The position numbers and the translations under genes are program-made. From contig JASWHV010000008.1 in assembly GCA_030760725.1 (NCBI GenBank), forward strand, positions 58,131,671-58,195,670: DNA of 64,000 nucleotides, in the 5' to 3' direction. The notes under the pieces were generated by a model. It was not told where the DNA came from. It was given only the letters and a program-made list of their open reading frames with translations, and made no database searches. Source of the DNA: Neostapfia colusana (taxonomy: Eukaryota; Streptophyta; Magnoliopsida; Poales; Poaceae). This document shows, piece after piece, positions 1-11,980 of the stretch (positions within the stretch are counted from its first letter, which is position 1; the number at the start of each line of letters is the position of its first letter).

Positions 1-1015
1 GGTGAACTTTGAAATTTGAGGCTTCTTGTTAAGAATGTAACACTTGCTACCAAAGACTCTAAAGTAGGAGATATTTGGTTTGTTACCCGTTAGAAGTTCA
101 TATGAAGTCTTCTTCAATAGGTGATGGAGGTAGAGGCGGTTTGTGGCATGGCAAGCGGTGTTGACCACTTCCGCCTAAAACCTATCATATGTGTTGTATT
201 CATTAAGCATGGTTCTTGACATCTCTATTAGAGTCCGGTTCTTCCATTCAGCCACCCCATTTTGTTCGGGGTGTGTAGGGTGCCGAAAACTAATGCTTGA
301 TGCCCTCCTCGTCTAAGTACACTTCTACTTTGGTGTACTTGAATTCGGTGCCGTTGTTGCTTCTTATCTTCTTGATTCTCAAGGAGAACTAATTTTGAGC
401 TCTCCTCAAGAAACTCTTAAGGACACCTTGAGTTTCACCCTTATCATGCAAGAAAAATACCCAAGTGAAGCAAGAAGAGTCATCGACAATAACTAAATCA
501 TATTGGTTACCACCAATGCTTATATAAGCAATGGGACCGAAGAGGTCCATGTGAAGCATCTCCAACGGTCTCGTTGTCATCATCACATTCTTGGTAGGAT
601 GAGCTGTTCCGACTTGTTTCCCGGCTTGGCACACGCTACAAGGTCTATCTTTCTCAAAAACAACATTCCTAAGACCTCGGATGTGGTTGCCTTTTAGAAG
701 TTTTTGAAGATTCCTCATACCAATATGGGCTATCCTACGATGCCAGAACCATCCCATGTTGGTCTTTGCCATCAAGTATGTGTTAAGTTAAGCTTTATCC
801 GGGGTGAAGTCCACGAGATAAAGCTTTCCCTTGAGCACCCCCTTGAAGGAAATTGTGTTATCAACTCTTCTAATGACAATCACGCTTTCATTAGTGAATA
901 AGCAATTATAACCTTTTGCACATAATTGGGATATGGATAAAAAATTATAATCTAGTGACTCAACATGCATAACATGAGAAATGGTGTGTTGTGGAGAAAT
1001 AGAAATTTTACCCAT
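1..1015 (-). pseudogene. copia pol fragment: GAG-pre-integrase and integrase
   Basis: Integrase would insert the retrotransposon cDNA into chromosomal DNA. The piece at 389-775 shows the HHCC zinc-binding pattern (H-x4-H in WHRRIAH, then CSVC). It is followed by the first catalytic Asp in LHMDLFGPI. Further along, at about 340-365, the segment around NNGTEF has Asn where the second catalytic Asp is expected. The glutamate of the third motif is still visible near 270 (EQNGVAE). The reading frame changes and stops between these blocks, so no full protein can be made. The piece at 788-1015 (LDYNFLSISQLC) is the conserved stretch just before the pre-integrase domain. RT and RNase H are outside the window. 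Confidence 0.82.
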
Positions 1016-1181
1016 ACCTAGTACCTTCCCTTGGCTATTGTCGCCAAAATAGATACCTTGACTTGGATCATTGGTTTATTAATACTCCACAAACATCTTT
1101 CTTGCTCCGGTCATGTGGTTGGTGCATCCACTATCTAGCACCTACTTTGTAACGCTGGATAAGTAAGCCTACAAAACAAGT

Positions 1182-3613
1182 TTAGGCTTTGGTTCTAGGT
1201 ACCCAAGCTTGGTTGGGTCCTTTGAGATTAGTGACAATAGTTTTGGGTACCCACACACAAGGCTTTGGGCTCTTGCGGAGTGTCCCAACATAATTTGCAT
1301 AGACATACCAAAATTTGCTTCTCATTAGTACATAAGATGCATTAAAATCATGAAATATAGTTAGGTTAACATTCTTAGCAATTTTAGCATATTTATCAAA
1401 TTTTACCATTTCAAGAGAGGTAGAAACATGACATTCATTCATGGTTTGGTATGATCCTTCCTTGACAAAGGCAATATGATATTGTTATTCTTGCGAATTC
1501 TAGCATTTTCCTTTCCTTCCTTTGAATAGCCAAGACCATCTATGATCAAGGGAGACCTTGCAACTGAGTATGCACTACGTACATACTTGATCTTCTCCTT
1601 GTCAAAGATGCCATCCTTAGGTGTACTCTTGCTCTCTGCCATATTAAGCTCATTTTTTAAATTAAGTACAAGATTTGCACATTTACAGATTTCAGTGTTT
1701 GACTCTACATTGGACAAGTTTGAGCTTGTTGAGGCGGAAGAGGGAACACTTGACTCGAGAGTTGCGAATTGTGCCTCAAGATTCTTGTGAGCTTTGTTCA
1801 AACTCACAAGCTCATCTTGGAGCACAACACTCAAACTCTTATACATGAAGAGGTCTCCTTGCATTCCGCAAGTTCAAGTTCAAGCGCCATGTTCTTCTCC
1901 TTATCAAGCTCAAGGAGCTTCTCAAGGTCAAAATCCTTTTGCTTCTCCTTGATAAGCAAATCATCCTGTTTCTCAAGAAGTTCCTCCTTATCTAAAATTT
2001 CATCAGAGGGCTTTTTCATTTTAGTTAAGGCACTTCTACTCAACCCTTCAAACATATACTCATTCTCACTATCACTATCAAAATCTTCATCTTTAATAGA
2101 ACGCAGGGAGAGTTTAGTTTTTACCTTCCGCTTTCCATCCTTTGCCATGAGACATGTGTGGCTTGAGCTCTTCCACTCTCTATAGTTTGGCAAGAGAGTC
2201 TTCTTCATCGTTGGCTTCTTGATGGCAACGGTTTCCACTTCCGCCTCATCATCGGAGGAGGAGGACTCATCGTTGGAGTTCCACTCCTTGCCAACATGAG
2301 CGTGCCCTTGTGCCTTCTTCTTCTTGAACATCCTCTTCTCTTTAGACTTTTCATCCTTGTTCTTCTTCTTCTTGTCTTCTTTCTTTTTGTATGGGCAGTT
2401 AACAATGTAATGCCCATACTCACCGTAATTGTAGCAAGCTCTCTTGGTTCTTGACTTGCTCTTGTCCTTGCCTCTGCTCTCTTAGTTTAGCCCTCTTCTT
2501 TTCTTCACCGTTCTCTTGAATCTCTTGATGAAGAATGCCAACTCCTCATCTTCTATATCGGTGCTTTCTTCTTCACTTTCTTCATCATCGCTTGAAGCTT
2601 GTACCTCTTTACTTTTGGGCTTGGGTGAGGCTTTGAGAGCAATGTCCTTTTTCTTAGAGGATGTAACCTTGGCAAGGTCGTTGACGTGGCGTGCTTCCAT
2701 CTCCACCATCTCGTGGTTGATGATACTACCAAGACCTTATCCGAAGTCATTTTGTGGAAGTTTGGACTTTCACGGATGAGGGTGCAAAGGGTCACATTGC
2801 AAGGCGTGAAGTCTCTTATCATCCTTTTGACCACTTCGTGGTACGCACACTTCTTGCAACCGTACGCTTGACTCTTATTGGTGAGAGTATTGAGTCGGAT
2901 GTATATCTCTTGGGGGATCTCGCCATCTTCGATGGATAATCTTCTAAGCCCCCCTCATTCATCTCAATCTTTGCTTCCCGAACGGAGCTGTTGCCTCCAT
3001 GTGCAATTTTGAGCGTGTCCCAGATTTCTTTGGCTTGCTCCAACCTATCCACCTTGTTGAATTCTTCTTGGCTCAAAGAAGAGTTGAGCACGGCCGCCGC
3101 TTGAGCATTGCCGTGGATAAGTAGTTCTTGCTTCGAGGTAATCTCTTCATCATCCACGGGGATATCGACACCTGTACAAACAATGTGCCAAAGTGTAGGG
3201 TTGAGAGAAATAAGGTGCAATTTCATGTTGTGTTTCCACATAGTATAGTTAGTGCCATAAAAATGTGGAGGTTTGTCCAAAGGAATAGACAAGTAATTTG
3301 TATGAGAATTTAAGCGCTCATAATTGAAAGGATATCACATGTAGTCCTCTTTGGGCTTCTTGAGTTTCTTTTCTTTCTCAAGTCTCCTCTTCCTTTTAGC
3401 TTCGTCTTTTGCTTTTTGAAGAAGATCCGCAAGGCGCTTCACTTCTTCATCTTCATCACCGGTTTCAAAGTCGAAGGAAGGAGACTTTGGCTTGTCCTTG
3501 CTTGAGTTGATGGTCTTGTGGGGTGAGGACTTGAGTCCTTCCTCGCCATGGGAGCTGTTCTCGCCGGCGCCGGTGGTGTCAGCGATCGGCAACTCCTTGC
3601 CGTTTTCTCCCAT
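1182..3613 (-). pseudogene. copia gag (UBN2 domain, zinc knuckle, coiled tail), degenerate
   Basis: Gag would form the virus-like particle in the cytoplasm. Reading from 3613 leftwards there is a charged N-terminal segment (3335-3613). A UBN2/gag-polypeptide domain follows (2819-3292, starting near PPHFYGTNYTMWK and including WDTLKIAHGG). Next are an acidic linker (2482-2709) and a zinc knuckle (about 2393-2437). The last part is a long Glu/Lys/Ser-rich coiled region (1439-2331). The knuckle reads C-Y-N-Y-x4-H-x4-C, so its second cysteine has become tyrosine. Blocks are split over several frames by small indels. The ATG at 3611-3613 lies about 37 bp from the primer binding site, the normal layout. 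It is a pseudogene and its family assignment rests on domain order. Confidence 0.8.
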
Positions 3614-3649
3614 TTCCTCTCCAAGCGATTAAGCTTTTAGGAGAGTTAG

Positions 3650-3661
3650 GCTTTGATACCA
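3650..3661 (-). promoter_or_regulatory. Primer binding site (initiator tRNA-Met) of left copia element
   Basis: On the minus strand this reads TGGTATCAAAGC, close to the usual plant primer site complementary to initiator tRNA-Met (TGGTATCAGAGC). It lies two bases inside the LTR border at 3664, where minus-strand cDNA synthesis would be primed. It fixes the element's orientation. Confidence 0.85.
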
Positions 3662-4415
3662 ATTGAAAGTTGGCTAGAGGGGGTGAATAGGCTAACTACC
3701 TGAAATTCAACTTAATAAAAACTAATTAACTTGCAGAGTGCGGACTAGTCAGGCCTGGGGCGGATTAGTCCGGTCACAGGAAAATAAAACATAAAATTAG
3801 AGATTCTTAGAGCCTTTTTCGCTGATCTACTTAATAAGTGATGAAGTACTATAACTAAGTAATCTAGTAGCGAGGTTGATGAGAAAACAATAGACTAGAA
3901 CTAGGTGGATCACAAGTCTTAGATGATTAGTGTGAAGAACCCTAAAGTGATTCAACAAAGAACGGGAGACAAATCAGAAACGCAAGGCACATGATTTATC
4001 CCGTGGTTCAGCTTCACAAAGAAGCCTACGTCCACATTGAGGAGTCCACAAAGGACAGGGTTGCTCTCAACCCTTTCCTCACCAAGCCATCACAAAGGTT
4101 GACTTGTTCTTCCACTAGATCACAAAGAATTCACAATGATTCATGGGGATGCTCACAAACTCAGGCCACCACAAGATTACAGCTTTAGGAACTTCTAAAT
4201 CAGCACCTCAACAACTCAACTAGCCCAGTCAGTGTGAGAGAATCAACCAAGAGCTCAATACTAATCACTCCCCTCTTCTCCTCTTCCCAAATCTCACAAA
4301 CCCTCAAGATTCACTCTTAGGGCTCAAAGAATTGAAGAGAAGGGGTTAGGAAAGCTCTAGGAAGGCTATGGTGGCGCTAGAGTTCAAGTTGATGCCTTAG
4401 AGGCCCGGGGATCCC

Positions 4416-4425
4416 CTTTTTATAG
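4416..4425 (-). promoter_or_regulatory. TATA box of copia LTR promoter
   Basis: The minus strand reads CTATAAAAAG in a GC-richer surround, inside the LTR and about 890 bp from its 5' border at 5310. This is the expected place for the RNA polymerase II promoter of the element. Transcription would run leftwards. Confidence 0.6.
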
Positions 4426-4463
4426 AGGTCCCGGTAACTAGCCGTTGGCACCTAAAAATGTCT

Positions 4464-4990
4464 GGACTAGTCCGGCCTTTAACCCTAGCCTAGTCTGGGC
4501 TATGGGGACCGGTGATGTCACACTTCACCAACCACAAAGTCCCCCACCTCCTTTTGAATTCAAACGGTCACAACACCACGGACTAGTCCGTTCAACAACG
4601 GACTAGTCCGATCTCACACAAAAACAATTATTCCGGTTGAGAACGGACAAGTATGGTCCATCGGACTCGTCCAGCCTCAAAGGGTGGACAAGTCCAGCCA
4701 ATACAGGACTTAGTCTCCGCAGCCACTTCCATGTCTCAAACGGACTAGTATGACTCACAATGGACAAGTCCTATCTCATACAGAAACTCTTGTTCCTGAT
4801 AGAAACGGACTAGTTTGACAGGGCGGACTAGTCCAGTCCTTCAGGACTTAGTTCATGAAGGACTCAGACACACTCACCACGGACTAGTCCGTCCCCAAAC
4901 GGATAAGTCCGAACTCACATAGAAACTCCTGGTTGGTCTAACATCGGATTAGTCCGATGTGGCCGGACTAGTCCGGTCTTCCAGCCCGGA
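4464..4990. repeat. Array of GGACTAGTCC palindromes in copia U3
   Basis: The perfect 10-bp palindrome GGACTAGTCC occurs six times, at 4464, 4580, 4600, 4825, 4881 and 4965. Near copies (GGACAAGTCC, GGATAAGTCC, GGATTAGTCC, GGACTCGTCC) lie between them. Two more variants lie at about 3742-3776. The array begins about 40 bp upstream of the minus-strand TATA box and extends over roughly 530 bp. Spacing is irregular, so it is a dispersed cluster rather than a tandem satellite. It could be a set of binding sites or hairpin-forming units, but the sequence alone does not say which. Confidence 0.85.
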
Positions 4991-5315
4991 CAAGTCCGAC
5001 CCTATTCTTAGGGCTGCCTCAACTCTTCTCTACAAGTAACCTAAACTTGGACTAAGAGCTCTTAGATGATTCTCAACACTTTGACCCTATGAACACACTC
5101 ATACTAAATGGCTAAACTCAACTCAAGGGTTAAACCCTAAATTCTACTCTTCGAGTATTTTTGCCTTTTTCTCCTCTTTTCCCTTTTGGTGTGCATCCAT
5201 CTCCGTCGATTTCTTAATCACCTGTACTTACACTTGTAATGCTGATTAGTCCCTTAAGTATTGTCATTAATGATCAAAGCTCACGGGGATTTAGCCTAGA
5301 TGCACTTTCACCCTC

Positions 5316-6166
5316 TACCCTGGACGGTAGAACTGGTTCGACATTAGAGTGTCTCGTGAACGGTTGCCGCGTACGATATCATTGTAGTGCGTTAGAGTAG
5401 GGATTCTGAAAGTGTGTATGTGGCGTGCATTCGGGTTTTTTTCCTGCAGGGGTAAATTGGTTCCAATCGCCATCACTCGCGGATATGAGTATCACTTGTT
5501 CATTGCGTCATCGTGTAGTAAAAAGTGTAACTTGGTAATGTGATCAATTTGGTTGTATTGATTAACCAATTGTTTGCAACCTGTATATGTTAGTTGTGGA
5601 TGTTAACTAAATTTTCATTTCAACTAACACTAAAACCTGCTGCTGTAAATTGAATCTAAGGACCCACAATTACACTATGTTTTATGCAAAACAACCCCAT
5701 TTACTAGTATATATACCCTTCCTTATTAGTAGATGGTCTAGTGAGTATTTTGACCGGTAAGATTTGCTGAGTATTTTAGTTTCTTAGGGTTTAGTGCTTA
5801 ATGTTTTTCAGGTGATCATGATTATGATGTTAATGAAGACTATATGACTTATCGGTTTCCTAAGGATGCGTCACCCCTTGCGGGTTGGACGGTCCAGTGG
5901 CAGCCCAACTCGCCACCAGCTTGAGTTGGTGTTGCTAGATCGACGTGTCAGTGGGCTCGACACGCTGATAATGTTGTAACTTTTGTACCGGAGACGTAAA
6001 CCTTCATATCATGTATCCGCTGCCAAACAACTTGTATCTTGAACAAACACCTACTGTAACTCATCCAAACACTCTTCATTATACAATATTGTGCTATGTT
6101 CTTATATGATGTGCAATCCGGTGTCGCATCGGGTGGCACCACCCGAATATCGATCGTGTTGATGAG
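5316..6166 (+). repeat. Old gypsy-type LTR remnant hosting two later insertions
   Basis: No coding sequence is seen. The stretch resembles two other places in the window: 35180-35940 and the right half of the solo LTR (57273-58632). Shared landmarks, in order, are an AAGTGTGTATGTG-like word, a segment near CACTTGTTCATTGCGTC, a CAGGTGA-like junction, and a GGTGTCGCA(T/G) box near the end. The copia element lies against its left side and the CRM-like element broke it at 6167. I read it as part of an older large-LTR gypsy element. The exact borders are not visible. Confidence 0.5.
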
Positions 6167-6171
6167 GTGTG

Positions 6172-6971
6172 TGATAGTAGAATGAGTCGCGATCTTCCAA
6201 GAGGTATGGTACTTGATTGGGTGGAGATCTCGACGTTGATGATCCAAGGCTCCGAATGAACGGAACCCGACAATCACTACACCACTTCTCCATTGGTTAT
6301 CAACCGTGTCACACGAATGACCTCGCCACGAAGGCTTATCCCTGCAAGCGCAATCAAGAACACAAGCTAGAACAGAGAAATTGCAATCAAAACTGAATTG
6401 ATCACGAAGTGGGGTCTCACAAACCGATGAACGGTGACATTGAATAAAAAGGTGTTAGGGGCGTGCAAGACCCCAGGACGCAATCCACACGATACACGGG
6501 CCAGGGGCCCAAAGGACGGTGATGCAACACCATGACATATTCTGGACGTACACTTGTTTTGCCGATTTCCGTCAACTCAGAAGGAATCTTGAAGTGGAAC
6601 TGGTTCCATTGGAAGCTTTATGTAATTCTGGTTCCAACCATATATAGAACGTCCAAATCCGACTCCGTATGTGTCCGGGGCGTCAATTTTGATGAAGGCA
6701 GCTCCTGGAATCTGAGGTGGAGTCGAAGTCGAGTTGGGCTTGGACTCCTCCTTAGTGCGGACATCCTATCTCCTCCTCCTTGACTCCTTGGACTTCTCCA
6801 AGCCCTTGCTGGTCCTCTCCATTGTTCCTAATCAATAAAACGTGCATGGAAACAAGCATAAGTTCTGAAAAACAATTGACAAGGCTAGAACGTACCTGGA
6901 GATCCAACCGACGCGCACGTGCTCTAGTGATCAGTCCTTGTATTGTATGCAAAGGGGAGTTGTCCTCATCA
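6172..6971 (-). repeat. 3' LTR of CRM-like element (800 bp)
   Basis: On the minus strand it starts TGATGAGGACAACTCCCC and ends CTACTATCA. It matches 19002-19871 over its whole length. It lacks a segment of about 56 bp near 6443 and one of about 12 bp near 6482 that the right copy keeps. The polypurine tract AAGAGGGGGATAA lies just inside, at about 6972-6984. The start of this LTR is also read as the C-terminal codons of integrase. Confidence 0.88.
6641..6646 (-). promoter_or_regulatory. TATA-like box in 3' LTR of CRM-like element
   Basis: The minus strand reads TCTATATATGG here. The same motif is at 19541-19546 in the 5' LTR, so it is conserved between LTR copies. It would serve as the element's promoter core in the right-hand copy. 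Confidence 0.45.
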
Positions 6972-8145
6972 TTATCCCCCTCTTGAATTGGAGTCATCCT
7001 CGACTCAAGCTCATCTTCCTCACCCAAGTATGGTTTCAAATCTGAAATGTTAAATGTGGGACTAACCCCAAACTCAGAAGGCGACTCAAGTTTATATGCA
7101 TTGTCATTTATTTTTTCAAGAAACTTAAAAGGTCCAGCAGCACATGGCTTGAGCTTGGACTATCTCAAATCCGGGAACCTATCTTTTCTCAAATGAACCC
7201 ACACCAAATCACCGTGTTCCAATTTTACCTCCTTCCTACCTTTACTAGCAGCAATGTGATACTTTTCATTCATTTTTTCAATTTGCAACTTAGTAGCTTC
7301 ATGCAACTTAAGAATAAATTCAGAATGTTGTGTAGCATCTAAGTTCACAATTTCAGAATGTGGTAAAGGAAGCAAATCAATTGTATCACGAGGATTGAAA
7401 CCATATACTACCATAAATGGACTTAACTTGGTTGTGGAGTGAATAGACCTGTTACAAGCAAACTCAATATGTGGAAAACACTCCTCCCACAACCTCAAAT
7501 TATCTTTCAAAACAACCCTCAACATATAGATAAGGTACGATTAACTACCTCCGTTGGCCCATCAGTTTGTAGATGACAAGTATTAGAAAACAGTAACTTT
7601 GTTCCCAATTTATACCATAAAGTTTTCCAAAACTGGCTCAAAAACTTAGCATCCCTATCAGAAACAATAGTATCGGGAACACCATGCAAACGCACAAGCT
7701 CATTAAAGAATAAATCAGCAACATATGAAGCATTATCGGTCTTGTGGCAGGGTATAAAACATGCCATTTTAGAAAAACGATCAACAACCACAAAGACACT
7801 ATCCCTCCCTCTCTTTGTCCTAGGCAATCCTAAAACAAAATCCATTGAAATATCCCCCCAAGGTGCACTAGGAACAGGAAGAGGCATATAAAGACCATGT
7901 GGGTGACATCGAGACTTAGCTTTGTTGCATGTCGTGCAACGTGAAACGTAGCGCTCCACATCACTCCTCATTCGTGGCCAAAAGAAGTGAGCAGCCAGCA
8001 CATCCTCTGTCTTTTTAACACCAAAATGTCCCATCAAACCACCTCCATGCGCTTCCCGCAACAACAAAAGACGAACGGAGCTAGCTGGAACATACAGCTT
8101 GTTAGCACGGTAGAGAAGGCCTTCACGCAGCAGAAATTTTGCCAC
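6752..8145 (-). pseudogene. CRM-like integrase with C-terminal extension into the LTR
   Basis: Integrase would insert the element's cDNA. Reading leftwards from 8145: an HHCC zinc domain (HGGGLMGHFG, then CTTC), then the catalytic core with Asp in ISMDFVLGLP, Asp in TIVSDRDAKF and Glu in the TEVVNRTLS motif. The C-terminal part runs to GDLVWVHL at about 7190. An in-frame stop near 7160 follows that segment. After it the frame continues through LKPYLGEEDELESR (about 7030). It then crosses the polypurine tract and enters the 3' LTR at 6971, with TRARARRLDLQ about 65 bp inside, stopping at 6752. Overlap of integrase with the 3' LTR is a known trait of CRM-type elements. A frame break near 7520 and the stop make it non-functional. 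Confidence 0.78.
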
Positions 8146-9800
8146 GTTCTGCCCTCTCTAAAATTGTCAAACGCATCTTTGAAGTCCAAATCAGTAGCAT
8201 ATCTCTTTATGGTTTCCAAACCAAAGATTTTATGAGAAATTTGGGAGAGCATGGTATAACGTCTAGATAAAGAATTGGCAATCACATTGTCTTTCCCTTT
8301 CTTATGTTTAATGATGTAAGGAAATGACTCTATGAACTCAATCCATTTAGAATGACATTTGTTCAGATTAGCTTGTCCTTTAAGATACTTCAAAGACTCA
8401 TGATCTGAATGTATGACAAATTCTTTAGACCATAGGTAATGTTGCCAAGTTTGCAAGACAGGCACTAAAGCATAAAGTTCTTTGTCATATGTAGAATAAT
8501 TCAGCGAAGGAGCATGCATTTTTTTTACTAAAGAAAGCAACAGGTTTACCTTCTTGAATAAGCACTTCTCCAATGCCAATGCCGCTCGCATCACATTCAA
8601 ACCCGAAGGTCTTGTCAAAATCAGAAAGTTGCAGCAATGGTGCTTGTGTGAGCTTCGACTTGAGAGCATCAAAAGCTTTTTGTTGTGCTGGTCCCCATCG
8701 AAACAGCACTCTATGATTTGTCAACTCTAGATAGGTGCCGCAATGGTGCTTAAATTTCACACAAAACGCCGATATAAACCTGCGAGACCAAGAAAACTAC
8801 GAACCTGCGTGACCATAGTCGGAAGTGGCCAGCTTGTGATGGCAACAATCTTTGCCTCGTCCACCTCAATGCCCTGCAAAGTAACAACATAACCAAGAAA
8901 AGACACATGATCGGTGCAAAAGGTGCACTTCTCAAGGTTACCAAATAAACATGCATCACACAATACATTAAAAACAGCACGCAAATATTCAAGATGCTCA
9001 TCATATGACTTGCTGTAAATAAGGATATCATCAAAGTAAAGCACCACAAATTTACCAATGAAAGCACGTAAAACCTCGTTCATTAATCTCATAAAAGTGC
9101 TGGGTGCATTAGTTAAACCAAATGACATGACTAACCATTCATAAAGCCCAAATTTAGTTTTAAAGGCAGTTTTCCATTCATCACCTAAAGCCATACGAAT
9201 CTGATGATACCCACTACGTAAATCAATCTTGGAGAAAATAAGAGAACCACTCAACTCATCAAGCATGTCATCCAATCTAGGAATAGGATAGCGATAACGA
9301 ATGGTAATGTTATTGATGGCTCTACAATCAACACACATGCGCCAAGTGCCATCTTTCTTAGGAACCAAAAGAACAGGAACAGAACAAGGACTAAGGCTCT
9401 CACGAATGTACCCGCGGTCCAGAAGATCTTGGACTTGTCGCTGAATTTCCTTAGTTTCGTCAGGGTTGGTCCTGTAGGCGGCACGGTTTGGCAAGCTCGC
9501 CCCTGGAATCAAATCAATCTTGTGCTCAATGCCTCGCACAGGTGGTAATCCAGGGGATATCTCTGTTGGAAAAACATCCATATACTCCTGCAAAAGGTTA
9601 GCAACAGCAGGTGGCAAAGCAATGGACGCATTCTCAATGGAATATAAAGCATGTTTGCACACTAAAGCATAGCAAATTCCATTAGAGGCATATAAGTCAT
9701 CAAGATCAGATTTAGTTGCAAGCAAAACAGGATTTTTCAACTTAACAGGTTGCTGAATTTTAGAATTGAAAACACCCTTTTGATTAGCATTGTTCTTTTT
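8034..9800 (-). pseudogene. CRM-like reverse transcriptase and RNase H, frameshifted
   Basis: RT and RNase H would make double-stranded cDNA in the particle. The RT piece (9800-8757) shows VPKKDGTWRMCVDCRAIN, the first catalytic Asp in FSKIDLRSGYHQ, and the YFDD box in VVLYFDDILIYS. The frame then changes near 8757. RNase H appears at 8672-8146, with Asp in FECDASGIG, then YDKELYALV and the HSDHESLKYL motif. At least two frameshifts separate the blocks. The left end of the nested gypsy insertion (9806) interrupts the frame just before RT. Removing that insertion and one copy of its target repeat makes the protein read directly on from the gag-protease piece at 16058. Confidence 0.82.
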
Positions 9801-11972
9801 CTCATTGTGACACCCGGTTCCGAGAATAGAACCAAGTGAATGCATATGTGTGGCCAGGATGTTCATCACACATACACATGTAATCCACAAACTGAATTCA
9901 GAATATAACCATGAATAAATAGGGTTTAAGTACTTTATTATAATGACTCAATGTTTCACTCATGAATGTCTATCTTATTCTTACAGCGGAAGACTCTAAA
10001 CGACAGCGGAAAGTGACTAAAGGCAGCAGGCTCCATCTTCAACTCCACAGGCATGTTGACGGTAGTTCGCACGCCTAGTACTCTACATGGTCCTCGAAGT
10101 ACTCTTCTCCTGCTGCTGACGTTTATGTGATAATGCAAGGGTGAGTACATGTCGTACTCAGTAAGTGCGGGAAAAGTATGACATGTAGCTTACAACAAGG
10201 TAGGGAATAAAAAGGCTCATTGCAGCAAGCAAATTTTATTTCACAAACATGATAAAAACAGCAACTAAGTCTAGGTGAGTTTAATCCCAATATAACCAAG
10301 TAAAACATCAATATTCTTTCACCATAATTCACCATTTATCAAGTCTCAACAAGCCATTAATCTTTCTCAAGTTCATCTCATGCTCATAAATATTCATAAC
10401 CATCTCATATTCATATAACCGAAGCCAAACTCATTTTCATGACTCAAAACGGTTCCAAAACCAATCCCAATGACCATACCATAACCATACCGAATATCCA
10501 TCCCAAGTTTTCCCTCTAATCATGAAAGTTGGCCACATGCTTGTGACCGGAAGCACGACTATCATGATAGTTTTATACTCTGCAGAGGTGGCACCACTTT
10601 ACCCACAAGTTCATGATTTCGTCACCCATAGGTGACTGCAGAACCTCCATTATACCAGTACACAACCGTCGGTGTATGGCCAAGAGATCATAAAATAGCC
10701 TTTACAAAGGGGCTACTAGATGTTTGGACTCACTGAGGTTTCACCGGCAGGTTTGAATCACCATTCTCCCACCAGCGGGACCCCTCTTGAGCCATGCAGT
10801 TCCCAGGGCAGTCCTCCTCAACTCCCATTAGCCACGCTATCCACGGTCCATAACAAGCTAGCAACACACCTAATTAATCAGCTAAGCCGCACCCATACTT
10901 GGCCTTGTGGTGGCACTGTTTTCCTGGCATATTCTCGCATGAACCGGTCCTTAGATCTACGGCAAGTACAACCATCTTATCCAGCAACATTCACGAACCA
11001 AGCTTTCCTAGATCTCCCCGAATCCATGCCCATTAACTCCACCAAGTTCTCATCATCATTATTCATATGAGTGCAGTGGCTAGACATGTTTTATTTCAGC
11101 TTCCCGTATCCCGTGAATTAAGCGGAGCAAAAAGGAAAAACGACCATACCCGACTTATTAACTTTCCCGGCGACAAGGATGGTTAACAAAACTAGTAAAC
11201 TCCTATAAAAGGGTGTCCCATCAAGTTGACTCAAGCATACACATTTTCGCAAACAAAACAGTTTCAAAACATGGTATCAATATGGTCAAGGGGCACTTGC
11301 CTTGCTCCCGTGGTTCTTGTTGTTCGAGTGTCTTGAAGTCTTGGTGCTGTAGTTCCTCATAGATGGCCTCTTGAGCTTGTTCTTGTACTCACGACCACAC
11401 ACATACAAAATTTACAGCAATCAAACATCATGCACAAACTTTACTCAAGATGTGATGGGTACATGAATGCAAATCCTATGGTGCTGTTTTATTAAACTAG
11501 TTTGTACGTGTTCTTGCATGTTTTAATGGGCTTTCATGGGGTTTTATGATGAACAAGGGTGTAGAGATAAAGTGTGGACGTGGTGATGATCTTGACTCAA
11601 GATCTAGATCAATTCCACCGTCAAAAACCAATCAAAACGCGATCTGTCCACACGTAAAAGTTTCTGCTCGAAGGGGGCAAAGAAAATGGATGCGTAGAAA
11701 CAGCGGTGATGTCGTAAGATGGGTAATGGGGACCTATCTCACTTCCTTTTGGTGGCAGGGCCTTCCTCCTAGCAATGGCAGCAGTGGGGAATTTTTCTAT
11801 GGAAATTTTGGTAGGACAGATCGTCGGGCTTCTTCTCCGGCGACGGCGGGGCTCGACGGCGGCCAAATTCCAGCAAGGGGGAGATTTGGCGACTTGGCAG
11901 CAAGGAAGGGGGCTTGGCTGCAGGGGGAGGACGTCCAAAATAGAGAGGGGTCGGCCAAGGGGGTGGGGGTTG

Positions 11973-11980
11973 TATTTATA
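11973..11980 (-). promoter_or_regulatory. TATA box in LTR of nested Tekay-type element
   Basis: The minus strand reads CCTTATAAATAC, and the same motif stands at 15405-15412 in the partial LTR. The minisatellite at 12199-12580 lies upstream of it in transcription direction, so it is part of U3. Confidence 0.55.

Larger units (their letters stand above)
3664..5310 (-). repeat. 5' LTR of left copia element (1647 bp)
   Basis: The LTR is bounded by a short terminal inverted repeat: TGAAAGT at 3664-3670 and ACTTTCA at 5304-5310. The primer binding site adjoins its left end, as expected for a minus-strand element. It holds a minus-strand TATA box at 4416-4425. Just upstream of that box, in the U3 direction, is a dense array of GGACTAGTCC palindromes. 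The partner LTR is outside the window, so age cannot be estimated. Confidence 0.87.
1..5315 (-). mobile_element. Ty1/copia retrotransposon (SIRE-type), 5' half, cut by window start
   Basis: The element runs right to left. Its 5' LTR is at 3664-5310, the primer binding site at 3650-3661, gag at about 3613-1182, and the start of pol (pre-integrase and integrase) at about 1015-1. The order gag, integrase, with RT expected to the left, marks Ty1/copia. The large gag with a UBN2-type domain, a zinc knuckle and a long coiled tail points to the SIRE/Maximus lineage. CCCTC at 5311-5315 is the right copy of the expected target duplication. The left copy, the RT and the 3' LTR lie outside the window. 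Many frameshifts and stops show an old, inactive copy. Confidence 0.88.

Noticed and set aside
4464..4990. CRISPR-like look of evenly worded repeats
   Set aside because: The words are 10-bp palindromes at irregular spacing within a plant LTR; there are no uniform spacers and no cas genes.
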